NCBI GenBank assembly: GCA_014843695.1
Contig: CM026401.1
Span: 53,219,320-53,283,319, forward strand
Length of the DNA stretch: 64,000 nucleotides
Direction: 5' to 3'
DNA from: Archivesica marissinica
Taxonomy: Eukaryota; Mollusca; Bivalvia; Venerida; Vesicomyidae
Shown in pieces: positions 1-12,164 of this stretch. Every line of letters starts with the position of its first letter. The stretch's first letter is position 1. A program made the translations under genes and the position numbers. Below the pieces are notes generated by a model. The model worked only from the letters and a program-made list of their open reading frames with translations, searched no databases and had not been told where the DNA came from.

Positions 1-500
1 AAATATCGCAAAATTTAAAACAGTCGTTCTTCTTGCGCATGCTTTAAATCGATTGGACGAGAGCGATTTATTGCTTCAAAATGAGTTTCAACGCAGGTGT
101 GCTCAGTTGTACAGGTATTTTTGATATAACCTACTTTAATTTCATCGATCGGTAAAGGTAAGAAAATGGTAGCTGTACAGTGTCACACGACATTTACAAA
201 GGGCCAGAGATAGAGATCTACCCCAGAGTATAATGGTTTGTATAGAAGCTCTCACTTACACCAAAGTAGCGGAAAAAGGATCTAAAGCCACACTTGTCAT
301 GTAAACTGTACAATTTCCTGCCCAGAGTGTGGGAAAGTTATGTTTGAGATAATGAGCTGGCTTTATATGGTAAAATGTGACCGCACTGGGGGCCGTTCTT
401 AATTACCCTGCACTTTTGAACATGTTGACTGTCACGTGACTCATAACACAGTTTGTTGTACATGTAATTTCTTTTAGTGACAATATCTTTTAACAGCAAC
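1..500. other. No gene recognised
   Basis: Moderately AT-rich unique-looking sequence before the trinucleotide block. I checked both strands for splice-bounded reading frames matching contactin or TTLL and found none that I can support. It may be intron or intergenic DNA. Confidence 0.4.
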
Positions 501-504
501 AACA

Positions 505-1537
<1,033 letters not shown>

Positions 1538-2537
1538 NNNNNNNNNNNNNNNNNNNNNNNNNNNNNNNNNNNNNNNNNNNNNNNNNNNNNNNNNNNNNNN
1601 NNNNNNNNNNNNNNNNNNNNNNNNNNNNNNNNNNNNNNNNNNNNNNNNNNNNNNNNNNNNNNNNNNNNNNNNNNNNNNNNNNNNNNNNNNNNNNNNNNNN
1701 NNNNNNNNNNNNNNNNNNNNNNNNNNNNNNNNNNNNNNNNNNNNNNNNNNNNNNNNNNNNNNNNNNNNNNNNNNNNNNNNNNNNNNNNNNNNNNNNNNNN
1801 NNNNNNNNNNNNNNNNNNNNNNNNNNNNNNNNNNNNNNNNNNNNNNNNNNNNNNNNNNNNNNNNNNNNNNNNNNNNNNNNNNNNNNNNNNNNNNNNNNNN
1901 NNNNNNNNNNNNNNNNNNNNNNNNNNNNNNNNNNNNNNNNNNNNNNNNNNNNNNNNNNNNNNNNNNNNNNNNNNNNNNNNNNNNNNNNNNNNNNNNNNNN
2001 NNNNNNNNNNNNNNNNNNNNNNNNNNNNNNNNNNNNNNNNNNNNNNNNNNNNNNNNNNNNNNNNNNNNNNNNNNNNNNNNNNNNNNNNNNNNNNNNNNNN
2101 NNNNNNNNNNNNNNNNNNNNNNNNNNNNNNNNNNNNNNNNNNNNNNNNNNNNNNNNNNNNNNNNNNNNNNNNNNNNNNNNNNNNNNNNNNNNNNNNNNNN
2201 NNNNNNNNNNNNNNNNNNNNNNNNNNNNNNNNNNNNNNNNNNNNNNNNNNNNNNNNNNNNNNNNNNNNNNNNNNNNNNNNNNNNNNNNNNNNNNNNNNNN
2301 NNNNNNNNNNNNNNNNNNNNNNNNNNNNNNNNNNNNNNNNNNNNNNNNNNNNNNNNNNNNNNNNNNNNNNNNNNNNNNNNNNNNNNNNNNNNNNNNNNNN
2401 NNNNNNNNNNNNNNNNNNNNNNNNNNNNNNNNNNNNNNNNNNNNNNNNNNNNNNNNNNNNNNNNNNNNNNNNNNNNNNNNNNNNNNNNNNNNNNNNNNNN
2501 NNNNNNNNNNNNNNNNNNNNNNNNNNNNNNNNNNNNN
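1538..2537. other. Assembly gap, exactly 1000 N
   Basis: A run of exactly 1000 N between a trinucleotide repeat and a different minisatellite. The round length matches that of the second gap, so this is a placeholder of unknown true size. Confidence 0.97.
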
Positions 2538-2756
2538 ATCAAACAGTGAAGGTGGGGGTGGAACAGTTGGGTGGGACCGTGACGTGTGGGGGGATGCATC
2601 AAACAGTGAAGGTGGGGGGTGTGGAACAGTTGGTGGGACCGTGACGGGTGGGGGGATGCATCAAACAGTGAAGATGGGGGGTGGAACATTTGGGTGGGAC
2701 CGTGACGGGTGGGGGGATGCATCAAACAGTGAAGGGGGGGTGGAACATTTGCCCAG
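2538..2756. repeat. Minisatellite, ~60-bp unit, about 4 copies, cut by gap
   Basis: The unit begins ATCAAACAGTGAAGGTGGGG and contains GGACCGTGACG and GGGGGGATGC. Four copies remain next to the gap, so the array probably continued into the missing sequence. Confidence 0.9.
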
Positions 2757-2989
2757 TGATTAACTTGTGTGAATGCAAATCAGTTTTACAAGTTGAAAAG
2801 TGTCATAAGTTTGATCCCCTGTCTCACTAGAATAATATCAACAGACTTTCAGAATTGGACTTTTACACGAAGGGCTCTGGTGCAGTATCAGCGCTGCACA
2901 ACGAGTACGCAGGAGAACCAGGCAATTAGGGCAGTGTATCATTTGTATCTTTTACGATCCTCCAAAAAAAGAGAAGTTTATACAAATTT

Positions 2990-3222
2990 AATTTAGTGCA
3001 ATTGCAAAACAAGTTATTACAATGTTAAATTAACCACTCTTCAGGCCTCATTCCTGATGGAATCCATCGCCATGAGAGAGAGAGAGAGAGAGAGAGAGGC
3101 AACGTGGAATTTAAGTGCCTTGCCTTGGGGCACAATTGTAACAGCTACAGCTTGCTGTGACCTCAGGACCTTTCACACCTGAAGCAAATACGCTACCGCT
3201 GCGCTATCTGCAGCATTAACCA
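2990..3222 (-). mobile_element. tRNA-derived SINE, family 3
   Basis: Homologous to copies at 15458, 16424, 56765 and 57137 (same orientation) and 37690 (opposite). The shared part includes CCTCATTCCTGATGGAATCC, an AG-rich stretch and a tRNA-like head read on the - strand with GTTCGA-type B box. This copy carries an (AG)n expansion at about 3074-3098. Confidence 0.75.
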
Positions 3223-3254
3223 TGATGTTGCACTGGTAGGGGGAGGGAAAGGGC

Positions 3255-3406
3255 GGAGGGTAGCATGGGAACAGGCGTTGATATATTTTGCCTGGTCAGT
3301 CATATACCTATATTTTAATACCGAGATCATTAATTGGGCCGTATCGAGTTTCTGATCATGTTGCCAGAAGAAAATTAGAGAACAATCAATAGATTGGCAC
3401 CCAGGT
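3255..3406. mobile_element. ~150-bp TIR element (MITE), TAGCCTGGG family
   Basis: Starts near AGCATGGGAACAGGCG and ends CACCCAGGTTAGG, diverged versions of the TAGCCTGGG and CCCAGGCTA termini. Better preserved copies at 11277, 31003, 34892 and 41516 have 9-bp target duplications. Confidence 0.7.
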
Positions 3407-3515
3407 TAGGTGGAGGGGGGGGGGGCGGTGAAAATAATAAATAAATAACCGTAACAAATTCAGCAAATATTTGAGTAATGCATGCAACGTTTACAGAAAA
3501 GCATCTATAGCTATA

Positions 3516-3655
3516 GTCCAACAAAAACAATAGTATAGTGTAATACAAGCTAGAGTCTAATACAAACTATAGTATAGTCTAATACAAGCTAGAGTCCAAC
3601 ACAAACTATAGTATAGTCTAATACAAGCTAGAGTCTAATACAAACTATACAAATT
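3516..3655. repeat. Short tandem repeat, TAGTCTAATACAAGCTAGAG type
   Basis: About four alternating copies built from AATACAAGCTAGAGTC and CAAACTATAGTATAGTC. It lies just downstream, in the sense of the - strand gene, of TTLL exon A. Confidence 0.85.
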
Positions 3656-3674
3656 TCGAGTGCAGTTTACATAC

Positions 3675-3768
3675 ATAGAGCTTTCTCTACTACCCCAGGT
3701 ATAATCTCCTTTAGGGCGTCGAAGTTACAATGGAGCGCTGGATTCGTGTTAACTTCAATTAAATGAAC
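3675..3768 (-). CDS. Tubulin tyrosine ligase-like (TTLL10-like) exon A
   Basis: A 94-nt exon read on the - strand. It has a TTTCTCCAG acceptor and a GTATGT donor, starts in phase 0 and ends in phase 1. The 31 codons include HLIEVNTNPALHCN and LKEIIPGVVEKAL. TTLL enzymes are ATP-grasp ligases that add amino acids to tubulin or other proteins. The E-x-N-x-NP-(A/S)-L segment is the conserved C-terminal part of the catalytic core, with the Glu and Asn as metal-ligand residues. The order EVNxNPALHxN...LK..IPG is closest to what I remember of TTLL10 (polyglycylase type), but subfamily assignment is tentative. A homologous exon with identical length and phase lies at 7154-7247. I could not find a convincing following exon before the gap. 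Confidence 0.8.
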
Positions 3769-3990
3769 CTGGAGAAATACATTAGATTACATATTAAACG
3801 AGTTAATATCAATGTAGGTCACCTTTTCAAACTTTTGAAAACTGTTTCTCAAGAAAATTGTGTCAAAAGCAACGGCATGTGCAAGTAATTTGTTTCCGCA
3901 ATATCTTTTTTATACCTTCGCGTTTATAACTCTCCAAAATATTTGAGTTTATACAAACGTGATTTTGTTTCAGTGCGAACATTTTTTGCA

Positions 3991-4210
3991 ATATTCTTTA
4001 TCTCTTTGCACGCTAGCGACGAAAATAACCGTCAAATACGTCGTGGAATTTCATTAGAATTGTGTTGTAACTATGCAATTCTAATGAAATTCCGTGACAT
4101 ATTGCCAGAGTAGGTAGCTACAAATAACAAATTAATGAATTATCGTGTGCTACAGTTTTTTTTTAAAAACTATTTATAGCCTTTATTTTACCCAGCATGC
4201 AAAGAGTTAA
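3991..4210. mobile_element. TTAA-flanked short TIR element
   Basis: Left end TCTCTTTGCACGCTAGCG and right end CCAGCATGCAAAGAGTTAA are imperfect inverted copies. An internal inverted repeat around AATTCTAATGAAATTC spans 4050-4095. A partial copy occurs at 12877. The TTAA context suggests a piggyBac-type nonautonomous element, which is inference. Confidence 0.6.
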
Positions 4211-4570
4211 GGTGCACCATAGTTTTAAATTACATAATTTTTGGTTTAAACATATTTATTTTCTACCATGAAACGATTGTACATGATTATTTACAACAAT
4301 TGAAATAAGGAATTGGACAGAAAGCCATACAGCTTAAGGATGTCCTCTCCTTGTAATTGTTTTGTTCCTAATACATAAATGTCATATTTTCCACTGACAA
4401 TGTACATATATAATTGCATAATGCAATACTTTGGATGCAATTTTCTTGTTACCGCTGGAGTTCACAGACAGAGCCACTTGTGTTAAAAGATTCGCTATAG
4501 AATTATGTATCAAGAATATTGAGGAAAATATTAAAATCATAACACAAGGCTGTTGATATCCACATCAATT
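4211..4570. other. No gene recognised, intronic or intergenic
   Basis: AT-rich unique sequence between the MITE and the array. On the - strand it would lie between TTLL exons B and A. I saw no splice-bounded frame that I could assign. Confidence 0.4.
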
Positions 4571-4571
4571 A

Positions 4572-5800
4572 TTTTCCGTTGTACTCGTCAAACATGACCC
4601 CTCGTCATTCCTCACCGCCCCCACCCCAGAATGACCTACAGTAGGCACAGTTTGTACCTGTAAAACATGATCCCTCGTCATTCCTCACCGCCCCCACCCC
4701 AGAATGACCTACAGTAGGCACAGTTTGTACCCGTCAAACAAACCTCTCGTCATTCCTCACCGCCCACCACCCCAGAATGACTTACAGTAGGCACAGTTTG
4801 TACCTGTAAAACATGATCCCTCGTCATTCCTCACCGCCCCACCCAGAATGACCTACAGTAGGCACAGTTTGTACCTGTAAAACATGACCCTCGTCATTCT
4901 CACCGCCCCCACCCCAGAATGACCTACAGTAGGCACAGTTTGTACCCGTCAAACAAACCTCTCGTCATTCCTCACCGCCCACCACCCCAGAATGACCTAC
5001 AGTAGGCACAGTTTGTACCCGTCAAACATGACCCCTTGTCATTCCTCACCGCCCCCATCCCAGAATGACCTACAGTAGGCACAGTTTGTATCTGTCAAAC
5101 ATGACCCCTTGTCATTCCTCACCGCCCACCACCCCAGAATGACCTACAGTAGGCACAGTTTGTATCTGTCAAACATGACCGTGTGTGGTTTGTTTGTTGA
5201 CTTGTTATTCCCCACCACCCCAGAATGACATACAGTAGGCACAGTTTGTATCTGTCAAACATGACCCCTCGTCATTCCTCACCACCCCAGAATGACCTAC
5301 AGTAGGCACAGTTTGTATCTGTCAAACATGACGACTTGTTATTCCTCACCACCCCAGAATGACCTACAGTAGGCACAGTTTGTATCTGTCAAACATGACC
5401 CCTCGTCATTCCTCACCACCCCAGAATGACCTACAGTAGGCACAATTTGTATCTGTCAAACATGACCCCTTGTCATTCCATACCCCCCCCCAGAATGACC
5501 TACAGTAGGCACAGTTTGTATCTGTCAAACATAACCCCTCGTCATTCATCACCACCCCAGAATGACCTAGAGTAGGCACAGTTTGTATCTGTCAAACATG
5601 ACCCCTCGTCATTCCCCACCCCCAGAATGACTTACAGTAGGCACAGTTTGTATCTGTCAAACATGAACCCTTGTCATTCCCCCAGAATGACCTACAGTAG
5701 GCACAGTTTGTACCCGTCAAACATGACCCCTACCCCCCAGAATGACCTACAGTAGGCACAGTTTGTACCTGTCAAACATGACCCATTCCCCTACCCCCCC
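4572..5800. repeat. Tandem array, ~65-75-bp unit with CCTACAGTAGGCACAGTTTG core
   Basis: About 17 units carrying AGAATGACCTACAGTAGG, CACAGTTTGTA, then a spacer such as CCTGTCAAACATGACCCC and CGTCATTCCTCACC. Unit length varies through C-run changes and spacer loss. It passes without a break into the shorter-unit array. Confidence 0.95.
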
Positions 5801-6945
5801 ATAATGACATGCCCCCATGCTATTCCCCCCCGAATGACCTACAGTAGGCAAAGTTCCCCTCCCCCCAGAATGACCTACAATAGGCACAGTTCCCCTCCCC
5901 TCCCCCCCAGAATGACCTACAGTAGGCACAGTTCCCCTCCCCTCCCCCAGAATGACCTACAGTAGGCACAGTTCCCCTCCCCACCACCCCAGAATGACCT
6001 ACAGTAAGCACAGTTTGTATCCCTACCTTCCCCCCAGAATGATCTACAGTAGGCACAGTTCCCCTCCCCTTCCCCCAGAATGACCTACAGTAGGCACAGT
6101 TCCCCTCTCCCCAGAATGACCCACAGTAGGCACAGTTCCCCTCCCCTCCCCCAGAATGACCTACAGTAGGTACATTTCCCCTCCCCTCCCCCAGAATGAC
6201 CTACAGTAGGGACAGTTCCCCTTCCCCAGAATGACCTACAGTAGGGACAGTTCCCCTCCCCCCCCAGAATGACCTGCAGTAGGCACAGTTCCCCTCCCCT
6301 TCCCCAGAATGACCTACAGTAGGCACAGTTCCCCTCCTCTCCCCAGAATGACCTACAGTAGGCACAGTTCCCCTCCCCCAGAATGACCTACAGTAGGCAC
6401 AGTTCCCCCCCCAGAATGACCTACAGTAGGCACAGTTCCCCTCCCCCATAATGACCTACAGTAGGCACAGTTCCCCTCCCCCAGAATGACCTACAGTAGG
6501 CACAGTTCCCCTCCCCAGAATGACCTACAGTAGGCACAGTTCCCCTCCCCCAGAATGACCTACAGTAGGCATTCCCCTCGCCTCCCCAGAATGACCTACA
6601 GTAGGCACAGTTCCCCTCCCCCAGAATGACCTACAGTAGGCACAGTTCCTCTCCCCCAGAATGACCTACAGTAGGCACAGTTCCCCTCACTTCCCCCCAG
6701 AATGACCTACAGTAGGCACAGTTCCCCTCCCCCAGAATGACCTACAGTAGGCACAGTTCCCCTCCCCCAGAATGACCTACAGTAGGCACAGTTCCCCTCC
6801 CCCAGAATGACCTACAGTAGGCACAGTTCCCTCCCCCAGAATGACCTACAGTAGGCACAGTTCCCCTCACCTCCCCCCCCCCCCCCCAGAATGACCTACA
6901 GTAGGAACAGTTCCCCTCCCCCCAGAATGACCTACAGTAGGCACA
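5800..6945. repeat. Tandem array, ~35-40-bp unit sharing the same core
   Basis: Same AGAATGACCTACAGTAGG core as the preceding array, but the spacer has collapsed to CACAGTTCCCCTCCCC. About 30 units. The - strand frames (CAYCRSFWG repeats) are repeat translations, not genes. Confidence 0.95.
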
Positions 6946-7153
6946 ATTTATTTTTTATCAATCATGTCTAATAAAGAAAATCAATTTTAACAGTTCGGAA
7001 ATTTTACAATGGAGATCTTTCTACAATATTGTTGAAGATTTATCCCTAAATAAACTGTATATGTCTTGCTGTTAATTCTATAGGAATTTTTGCAACACAG
7101 CGATTCCGTTAACACAAAGTTGTCAAAAGGAACTCTAGGACACAAAGACGTAC

Positions 7154-7247
7154 ATAGGCTATCCGCAATCAGATTCGGTAATAAATCTTTCTGACAGCGA
7201 CATTTTCGGGAAAGTGAAGGGTTCACGTTCATCTCGATTAACAAGGT
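7154..7247 (-). CDS. Tubulin tyrosine ligase-like (TTLL) exon B, homologue of exon A
   Basis: A 94-nt exon read on the - strand. It has a TTTCCTTTCAG acceptor and a GTACGT donor, starts in phase 0 and ends in phase 1 after CTA T, exactly as exon A does. The 31 codons include TLLIEMNVNPSLSRKCRC and DLLPNLIADSL. The catalytic-core E-x-N-x-NP-x-L segment is intact (EMNVNPSL). It aligns without gaps to exon A but is well diverged, so the pair is old. Transcription order on this strand is B, the 2.4-kb array, then A. They may be alternative (mutually exclusive) exons of one gene or 3' exons of two tandem paralogues. Confidence 0.75.
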
Positions 7248-7377
7248 CTGAAAGGAAATAAAGCTCTGCATTCAATTAGAATGATACGAACACGCCGAGA
7301 ATACGCCGAGAATACGCCGACCCAACTGAGTTAATACAAACCTGTAATTTTACGACATCAATACAAAATACAAGATA

Positions 7378-8352
7378 GAATGAATGATTCTACTGGTGAT
7401 ATATCTATGGCTGATTCTACTGGTGATATATCTATGGCTGATTCTACTGGTGATATATATATGACTAATTATACTGGTGATATATATATGGCTGATTCTA
7501 CTGGTGATATATCTATGGCTGATTCTACTGGTGATATATATATGGCTGATTCTACTGGTGATATATATATATGGCTGATTCTACTGGTGATATATCTATG
7601 GCTGATTCTACTGGTGATATATATATGGCTGATTCTACTGGTGATATATATATGGCTGATTCTACTGGTGATATATCTATGGCTGATTCTACTGGTGATA
7701 TATCTATGACTGATTCTACTGGTGATATATCTATGACTGATTCTACTGGTGATATACCTATGGCTGATTCTACTGGTTCTACTGGTGATATATCTATGGC
7801 TGATTCTACTGGTGATATATATATGGCTGATTCTACTGGTGATATATCTATGGCTGATTCTAATGGTGATATATATATGACTGATTCTACTGGTGATATA
7901 TATATGGCTGATTCTACTGGTGATATATCTATGGCTGATTCTACTGGTGATATATCTATGGCTGATTCTACTGATTCTACTGGTGATTTATCTATGGCTG
8001 ATTCTACTGATTCTACTGGTGATATATCTATGGCTGATTCTACTGATTCTACTGGTGATATATCTATGGCTGATTCTACTGTTGATATATTATTTGGCTA
8101 ATTCTACTGGTGATATATCTATGGCTGATTCTACTGGTGATATATCTATGGCTGATTCTACTGATTCTACTGGTGATATATATATATGGCTGATTCTACT
8201 GGTGATATATCTATGGCTGATTCTACTGGTTCTACTGGTGATATATCTATGGCTGATTCTACTGGTGATATATATATGGTTGATTCTGCTGGTGATATAT
8301 CTATGGCTGATTCTACTGATTCTACTGGTGATATATCTATGGCTGATTCTGT
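7378..8352. repeat. 27-bp minisatellite (GATTCTACTGGTGATATATC type)
   Basis: About 36 units of 27 bp. Some have an internal GATTCTACT duplication giving 36-bp units. Because 27 is a multiple of 3, the + strand has long open frames encoding ADSTGDISM repeats. I see no start context, splice site or non-repeat coding flank, so I do not call a gene. Confidence 0.95.
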
Positions 8353-10958
8353 TCTGCTCTGTTGTAATATGTCCTGTTCTGCTCTGTTGTAATATGTCCT
8401 GTTCTGCTCTGTTGTAATATGTCCTGTCCTGCTCTGCTCTGTCGTAATATGTTCTGTTCTGCTCTGTTGCAATATGTTCTGTTCTGCTCTGTTGTAATAT
8501 GTCCTGCTCTGCTCTGTTGTAATATATTCTGTTCTGTTGTAATATGTTCTGTTCTGCTCTGTTGAAATCTGTTCTGTTCTGCTCTGTTGTAATATGTCCT
8601 GCTCTGTTGTAATATGTCCTATTCTGCTATGTTGTAATATGTCCTGCTCTGCTCTGTTGTAATATCTGTTCTGCTCTCTTGTAATATGTTCTGTTCTGTT
8701 GTAATATGTCCTGTTCTGTTGTAATATGTCCTGTTCTGCTCTCTTGTAATATGTTCTGTTCTGTTGTAATATGTCCTGTTCTGTTGTAATATGTTCTGTT
8801 CTGCTCTGTTGTAATATGTTCTGTTCTGCTCTGTTGTAATATGTCCTGCTCTGCTCTGTTGTAATATGTTCCGTTCTGTTGTAATATGTTCTGTTCTGCT
8901 CTGTTGAAATCTGTTCTGTTCTGCTCTGTTGTAATATGTCCTGCTCTGTTGTAATATGTCCTATTCTGCTCTGTTGTAATATATCCTGCTCTGCTCTGTT
9001 GTAATATGTCCTGTTCTGCTCTGTTGCAATATGTTCTGTTCTGATCTGTTGTAATATGTTCTGTTCTGATCTGTTGTAATATGTTCTGCTCTGCTCTGTT
9101 GTAATATATGTTCTGATCTGTTGTAATATGTTCTGTTCTGATCTGTTGTAATATGTTCTGTTCTGCTTTGTTGCAATATGTCCTGTTCTGCTCTGTTGCA
9201 ATATGTTCTGTTGTGATCTGTTGTAATATGTCCTGCTCTGCTCTGTTGTAATATATGTTCTGCTCTCTTGTAATATGTTCTGTTCTGTTGTAATATGTCC
9301 TGTTCTGTTGTAATATGTCCTGTTCTGCTCTGTTGTAATATGTTCTGTTCTGCTCTGTTGTAATATGTCCTGCTCTGCTCTGTTGTAATATATGTTCTGC
9401 TCTCTTGTAATATGTTCTGTTCTGTTGTAATATGTCCTGTTATGTTGTAATATGTTCTGTTCTGCTCTGTTGTAATATGTTCTGTTCTGCTCTGTTGTAA
9501 TATGTTCTGCTCTCTTGTAATATATTCTGTTCTGTTGTAATATGTCCTGTTCTGTTGTAATATGTTCTGTTCTGTTCTGTTGTAATATGTTCTGTTCTGC
9601 TCTGTTGTAATATGTTCTGTTCTGCTCTGTTGTAATATGTTCTGTTCTGGTCTGTTGTAATATATTCTGTTCTGCTCTGTTGCAATCAATCTGTTCTGTT
9701 CTGCTCTGCTGTAATATCTGTTCTGCTCTCTTGTAATATGTTCTGTTCTGTTGTAATATGTCTGTTCTGTTGTAATATGTTCTGTTCTGTCTGCTCTGTT
9801 GTAATATGTCCTGTTCTGCTCTGTTGTAATATGTTCTGTTCTGCTCTGTTGTAATATGTTCTGTTCTGTTGTAATATGTTCTGTTCTGTTGTAATATGTT
9901 CTGCTCTGTTGTAATATGTTCTGTTCTGCTCTGTTGTAATATGTTCTGCTCTGTTGTAATATGTTCTGTTCTGTTGTAATATGTTCTGCTCTGTTGTAAT
10001 ATGTTCTGTTCTGCTCTGTTGTAATATGTTCTGCTCTGTTGTAATATGTTCTGTTCTGTTGTAATATGTTCTGCTCTGTTGTAATATGTTCTGTTCTGCT
10101 CTGTTGTAATATGTTCTGCTCTGTTGTAATATGTTCTGTTCTGTTGTAATATGTTCTGCTCTGTTGTAATATGTTCTGTTCTGCTCTGTTGTAATATGTT
10201 CTGCTCTGTTGTAATATGTTCTGTTCTGTTGTAATATGTTCTGCTCTGTTGTAATATGTTCAGTTCTGCTCTGTTGTAATATGTTCTGTTCTGCTCTGTT
10301 TTAATATGTTCTGTTCTGTTGTAATATGTTCTGCTCTGTTGTAATATGTTCTGTTCTGCTCTGTTGTAATATGTTCTGCTCTGTTGTAATATGTTCTGTT
10401 CTGTTGTAATATGTTCTGTTCTGCTCTGTTGTAATATGTTCTGTTCTGCTCTGTTGTAATATGTTCTGTTCTGCTCTGTTGTAATATGTTCTGTTCTGTT
10501 CTGTTGTAATATGTTCTGTTCTGTTCTGTTGTAATATGTTCTGTTCTGCTCTGTTGTAATCTATTATTTTCTGTTCTGCTCTGTTGCAATCAATCTGTTC
10601 AGTTCTGCTCTGTTGTAATATGTCCTGTTCTGTTCTGTTGTAATCTGTTCTGTTCCGCTCTGTTGTAATATGTTCTGCTCTGTTCTGTTGTAATATGTTA
10701 TGATCTGTTCTGCTCTGTTGCAGTATGTTCTGTTCTGCTCTGTTGTAATATGTTCAGTTCTGCTCTGTTGTAATATGTTCAGTTCTGCTATGTTGTAATA
10801 TGTTCAGTTCTGTTCTGCTCTGTTGCAGTATGTTCTGTTCTGCTCTGTTGTAATATGTTCTGTTCTGTTCTGCTCTGCTCTGCTGTAATATGTTCTGTTC
10901 TGCTCTGCTCTGCTGTAATATGTTCTGTTCTGCTCTGCTCTGCTGTAATATGTTCTGT
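8353..10958. repeat. CTGTT-rich minisatellite with TAATATGTTC core
   Basis: 2.6 kb of units of about 20-25 bp, combinations of CTGTTCTG, CTCTGTTG and TAATATG. Between 9901 and about 10260 the units form an 85-bp higher-order repeat (20+25+20+20 bp). It directly follows the 27-bp array and ends about 20 bp from the donor of the exon at 10981. Frames such as QNRTYYNRAEQNILQQ are repeat translations. Confidence 0.95.
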
Positions 10959-10980
10959 ACAAACCCAGTATTATACTTAC

Positions 10981-11030
10981 GCCCAAGTTTTGTAACAATG
11001 ACATCCGTCCTTTTTAACATCTTAAAGTAC
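10981..11030 (-). CDS. Candidate small exon of the TTLL gene
   Basis: A 50-nt - strand segment between a TTGTTCAG acceptor and a GTAAGT donor. It reads YFKMLKRTDVIVTKLG with one spare base on each side. VIVTKLG resembles the LLTTKIG segment that I recall near the start of the TTLL10 core. The position upstream of exons B and A fits, but the segment is short, its phases do not join directly to exon B, and at least one further exon would be required. Supported mainly by splice-site quality and strand. Confidence 0.4.
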
Positions 11031-11276
11031 CTGAACAATGTTGTCTAGCTTCCAACACAGGATCGAACTCTGTACAGATCAATTACATTCACAACTATAT
11101 ATTTGAGTCACTTTGTTGGAAGACCAACATCACCGACAAGCAAGACAATGCTACACTTCAAATTTAATTGAAAATACACAGAATTTCAAATATTTGCACC
11201 TAATATTATATATATATACAAATATGTGTTTGTAATTGTAATTGGAAATTTTGGGAGATTGATTACCAAATACCTA

Positions 11277-11430
11277 GCCTGGGAATAGGCGTCGATATAT
11301 ATTGCCTGGTCAGTCAAGTAAATATATGTATGTTTAACACCGAGACTATTATTTGGGCCATATTGAGTTTCTGATCATGTCATTTTGCCAGAAGTTAAAA
11401 ATCGACAGATTGGCACCCAGGCTACCAAAT
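11277..11430. mobile_element. 154-bp TIR element with 9-bp target duplication
   Basis: Begins TAGCCTGGGAATAGGCG and ends CACCCAGGCTA. The flanks are CCAAATACC on both sides, a perfect 9-bp target-site duplication. Nine-base duplications point to a Mutator-like transposase acting in trans (inference). Confidence 0.85.
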
Positions 11431-11520
11431 ACCTTTCATTCTAATCCATTTCCTGTAAATACAGTCTAATTTAAATTTAATTATGCTAGAATTTCAAATA
11501 TGTGCACCTGCAATTAGATG

Positions 11521-11640
11521 CCGTCTCAGTGACCTAGTGGTTAAGGCCTCCGCTTACGGTGCGGGAGACCGAAGGTTCGAATCTCGTCAGGGGTTCGTTC
11601 TGATATAGCCGGTTGGTGACTGATTGATTACCAAAAAGTC
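11521..11640 (+). mobile_element. tRNA-derived SINE, family 4
   Basis: A tRNA-like head with TGACCTAGTGGTTAAGGCC (A box) and GAAGGTTCGAATCTCGTC (B box), followed by GGTTCGTTCTGATATAGCCG. A second copy lies on the - strand at 52976-53104. Confidence 0.7.
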
Positions 11641-11898
11641 TTTCAGTCTAATGTAAATTTAATTATGCTACCACACAATACTGTCACTAGATTCATTGCA
11701 TTCACAAACATGCATTATGGATAGCTCATGTGCAATTGTTCATGCTGTGGTGTGACCTTCAGTAGCGATAGTGTAACGTATACCTCTCAATGAACGACAT
11801 GGCTTGTTTTTCAATTACCTCCCTTGGAAGAGAAAGTCCGATTTATCCCGAAATATATACTGATCCCATTCGTTGGAATCATTTTGACTTCTGTTCCC

Positions 11899-12099
11899 GA
11901 ACCATGCTGTAGGATATCTGTCGAGATATAACAACTTCCTTATGATAAGATGAGAACACGGATGTGAACCATGCTGTAGGATATCTGTCGAGATATAACA
12001 ACTTCCTTATGATAAGATGCGAACACGGATGTGAACCATGCTGTAGGATATCTGTCGAGATATAACAACTTCATTATGATAAGATGAGAACACGGATGA
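11899..12099. repeat. 67-bp tandem triplication
   Basis: Three copies starting at 11899, 11966 and 12033, each beginning GAACCATGCTGTAGGATATC. They are nearly identical, so the triplication is recent. Confidence 0.95.
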
Positions 12100-12164
12100 A
12101 ACTTGATAGCATGTGATACAAAGTAAACAATAGAACTAGAGAACATCAATTAAAATATTTCTCC

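Noticed and set aside
2830..2905. Possible next TTLL exon on the - strand after a TTGTGCAG acceptor, in the correct phase
   Set aside because: The 18-residue product (SLILHQSPSCKSP...) does not resemble the TTLL C-terminal extension. The phase match alone is weak.
2842..2932. + strand frame LDFYTKGSGAVSALHNEYAG after a TTTCAG acceptor, considered as a contactin N-terminal exon
   Set aside because: It runs into a stop without a donor and I cannot match it to Ig1 or a lectin domain.
8167..9201. 344-codon - strand frame (QNRTYYNRAEQ repeats)
   Set aside because: Translation of the CTGTT/TAATATG minisatellite; frames shift freely between units and no splice or start context is seen.
11789..11825. 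Small - strand segment EVIEKQAMSFIER between plausible splice sites
   Set aside because: Only 37 nt, no recognisable family motif, and phases that do not connect to the other TTLL exons.
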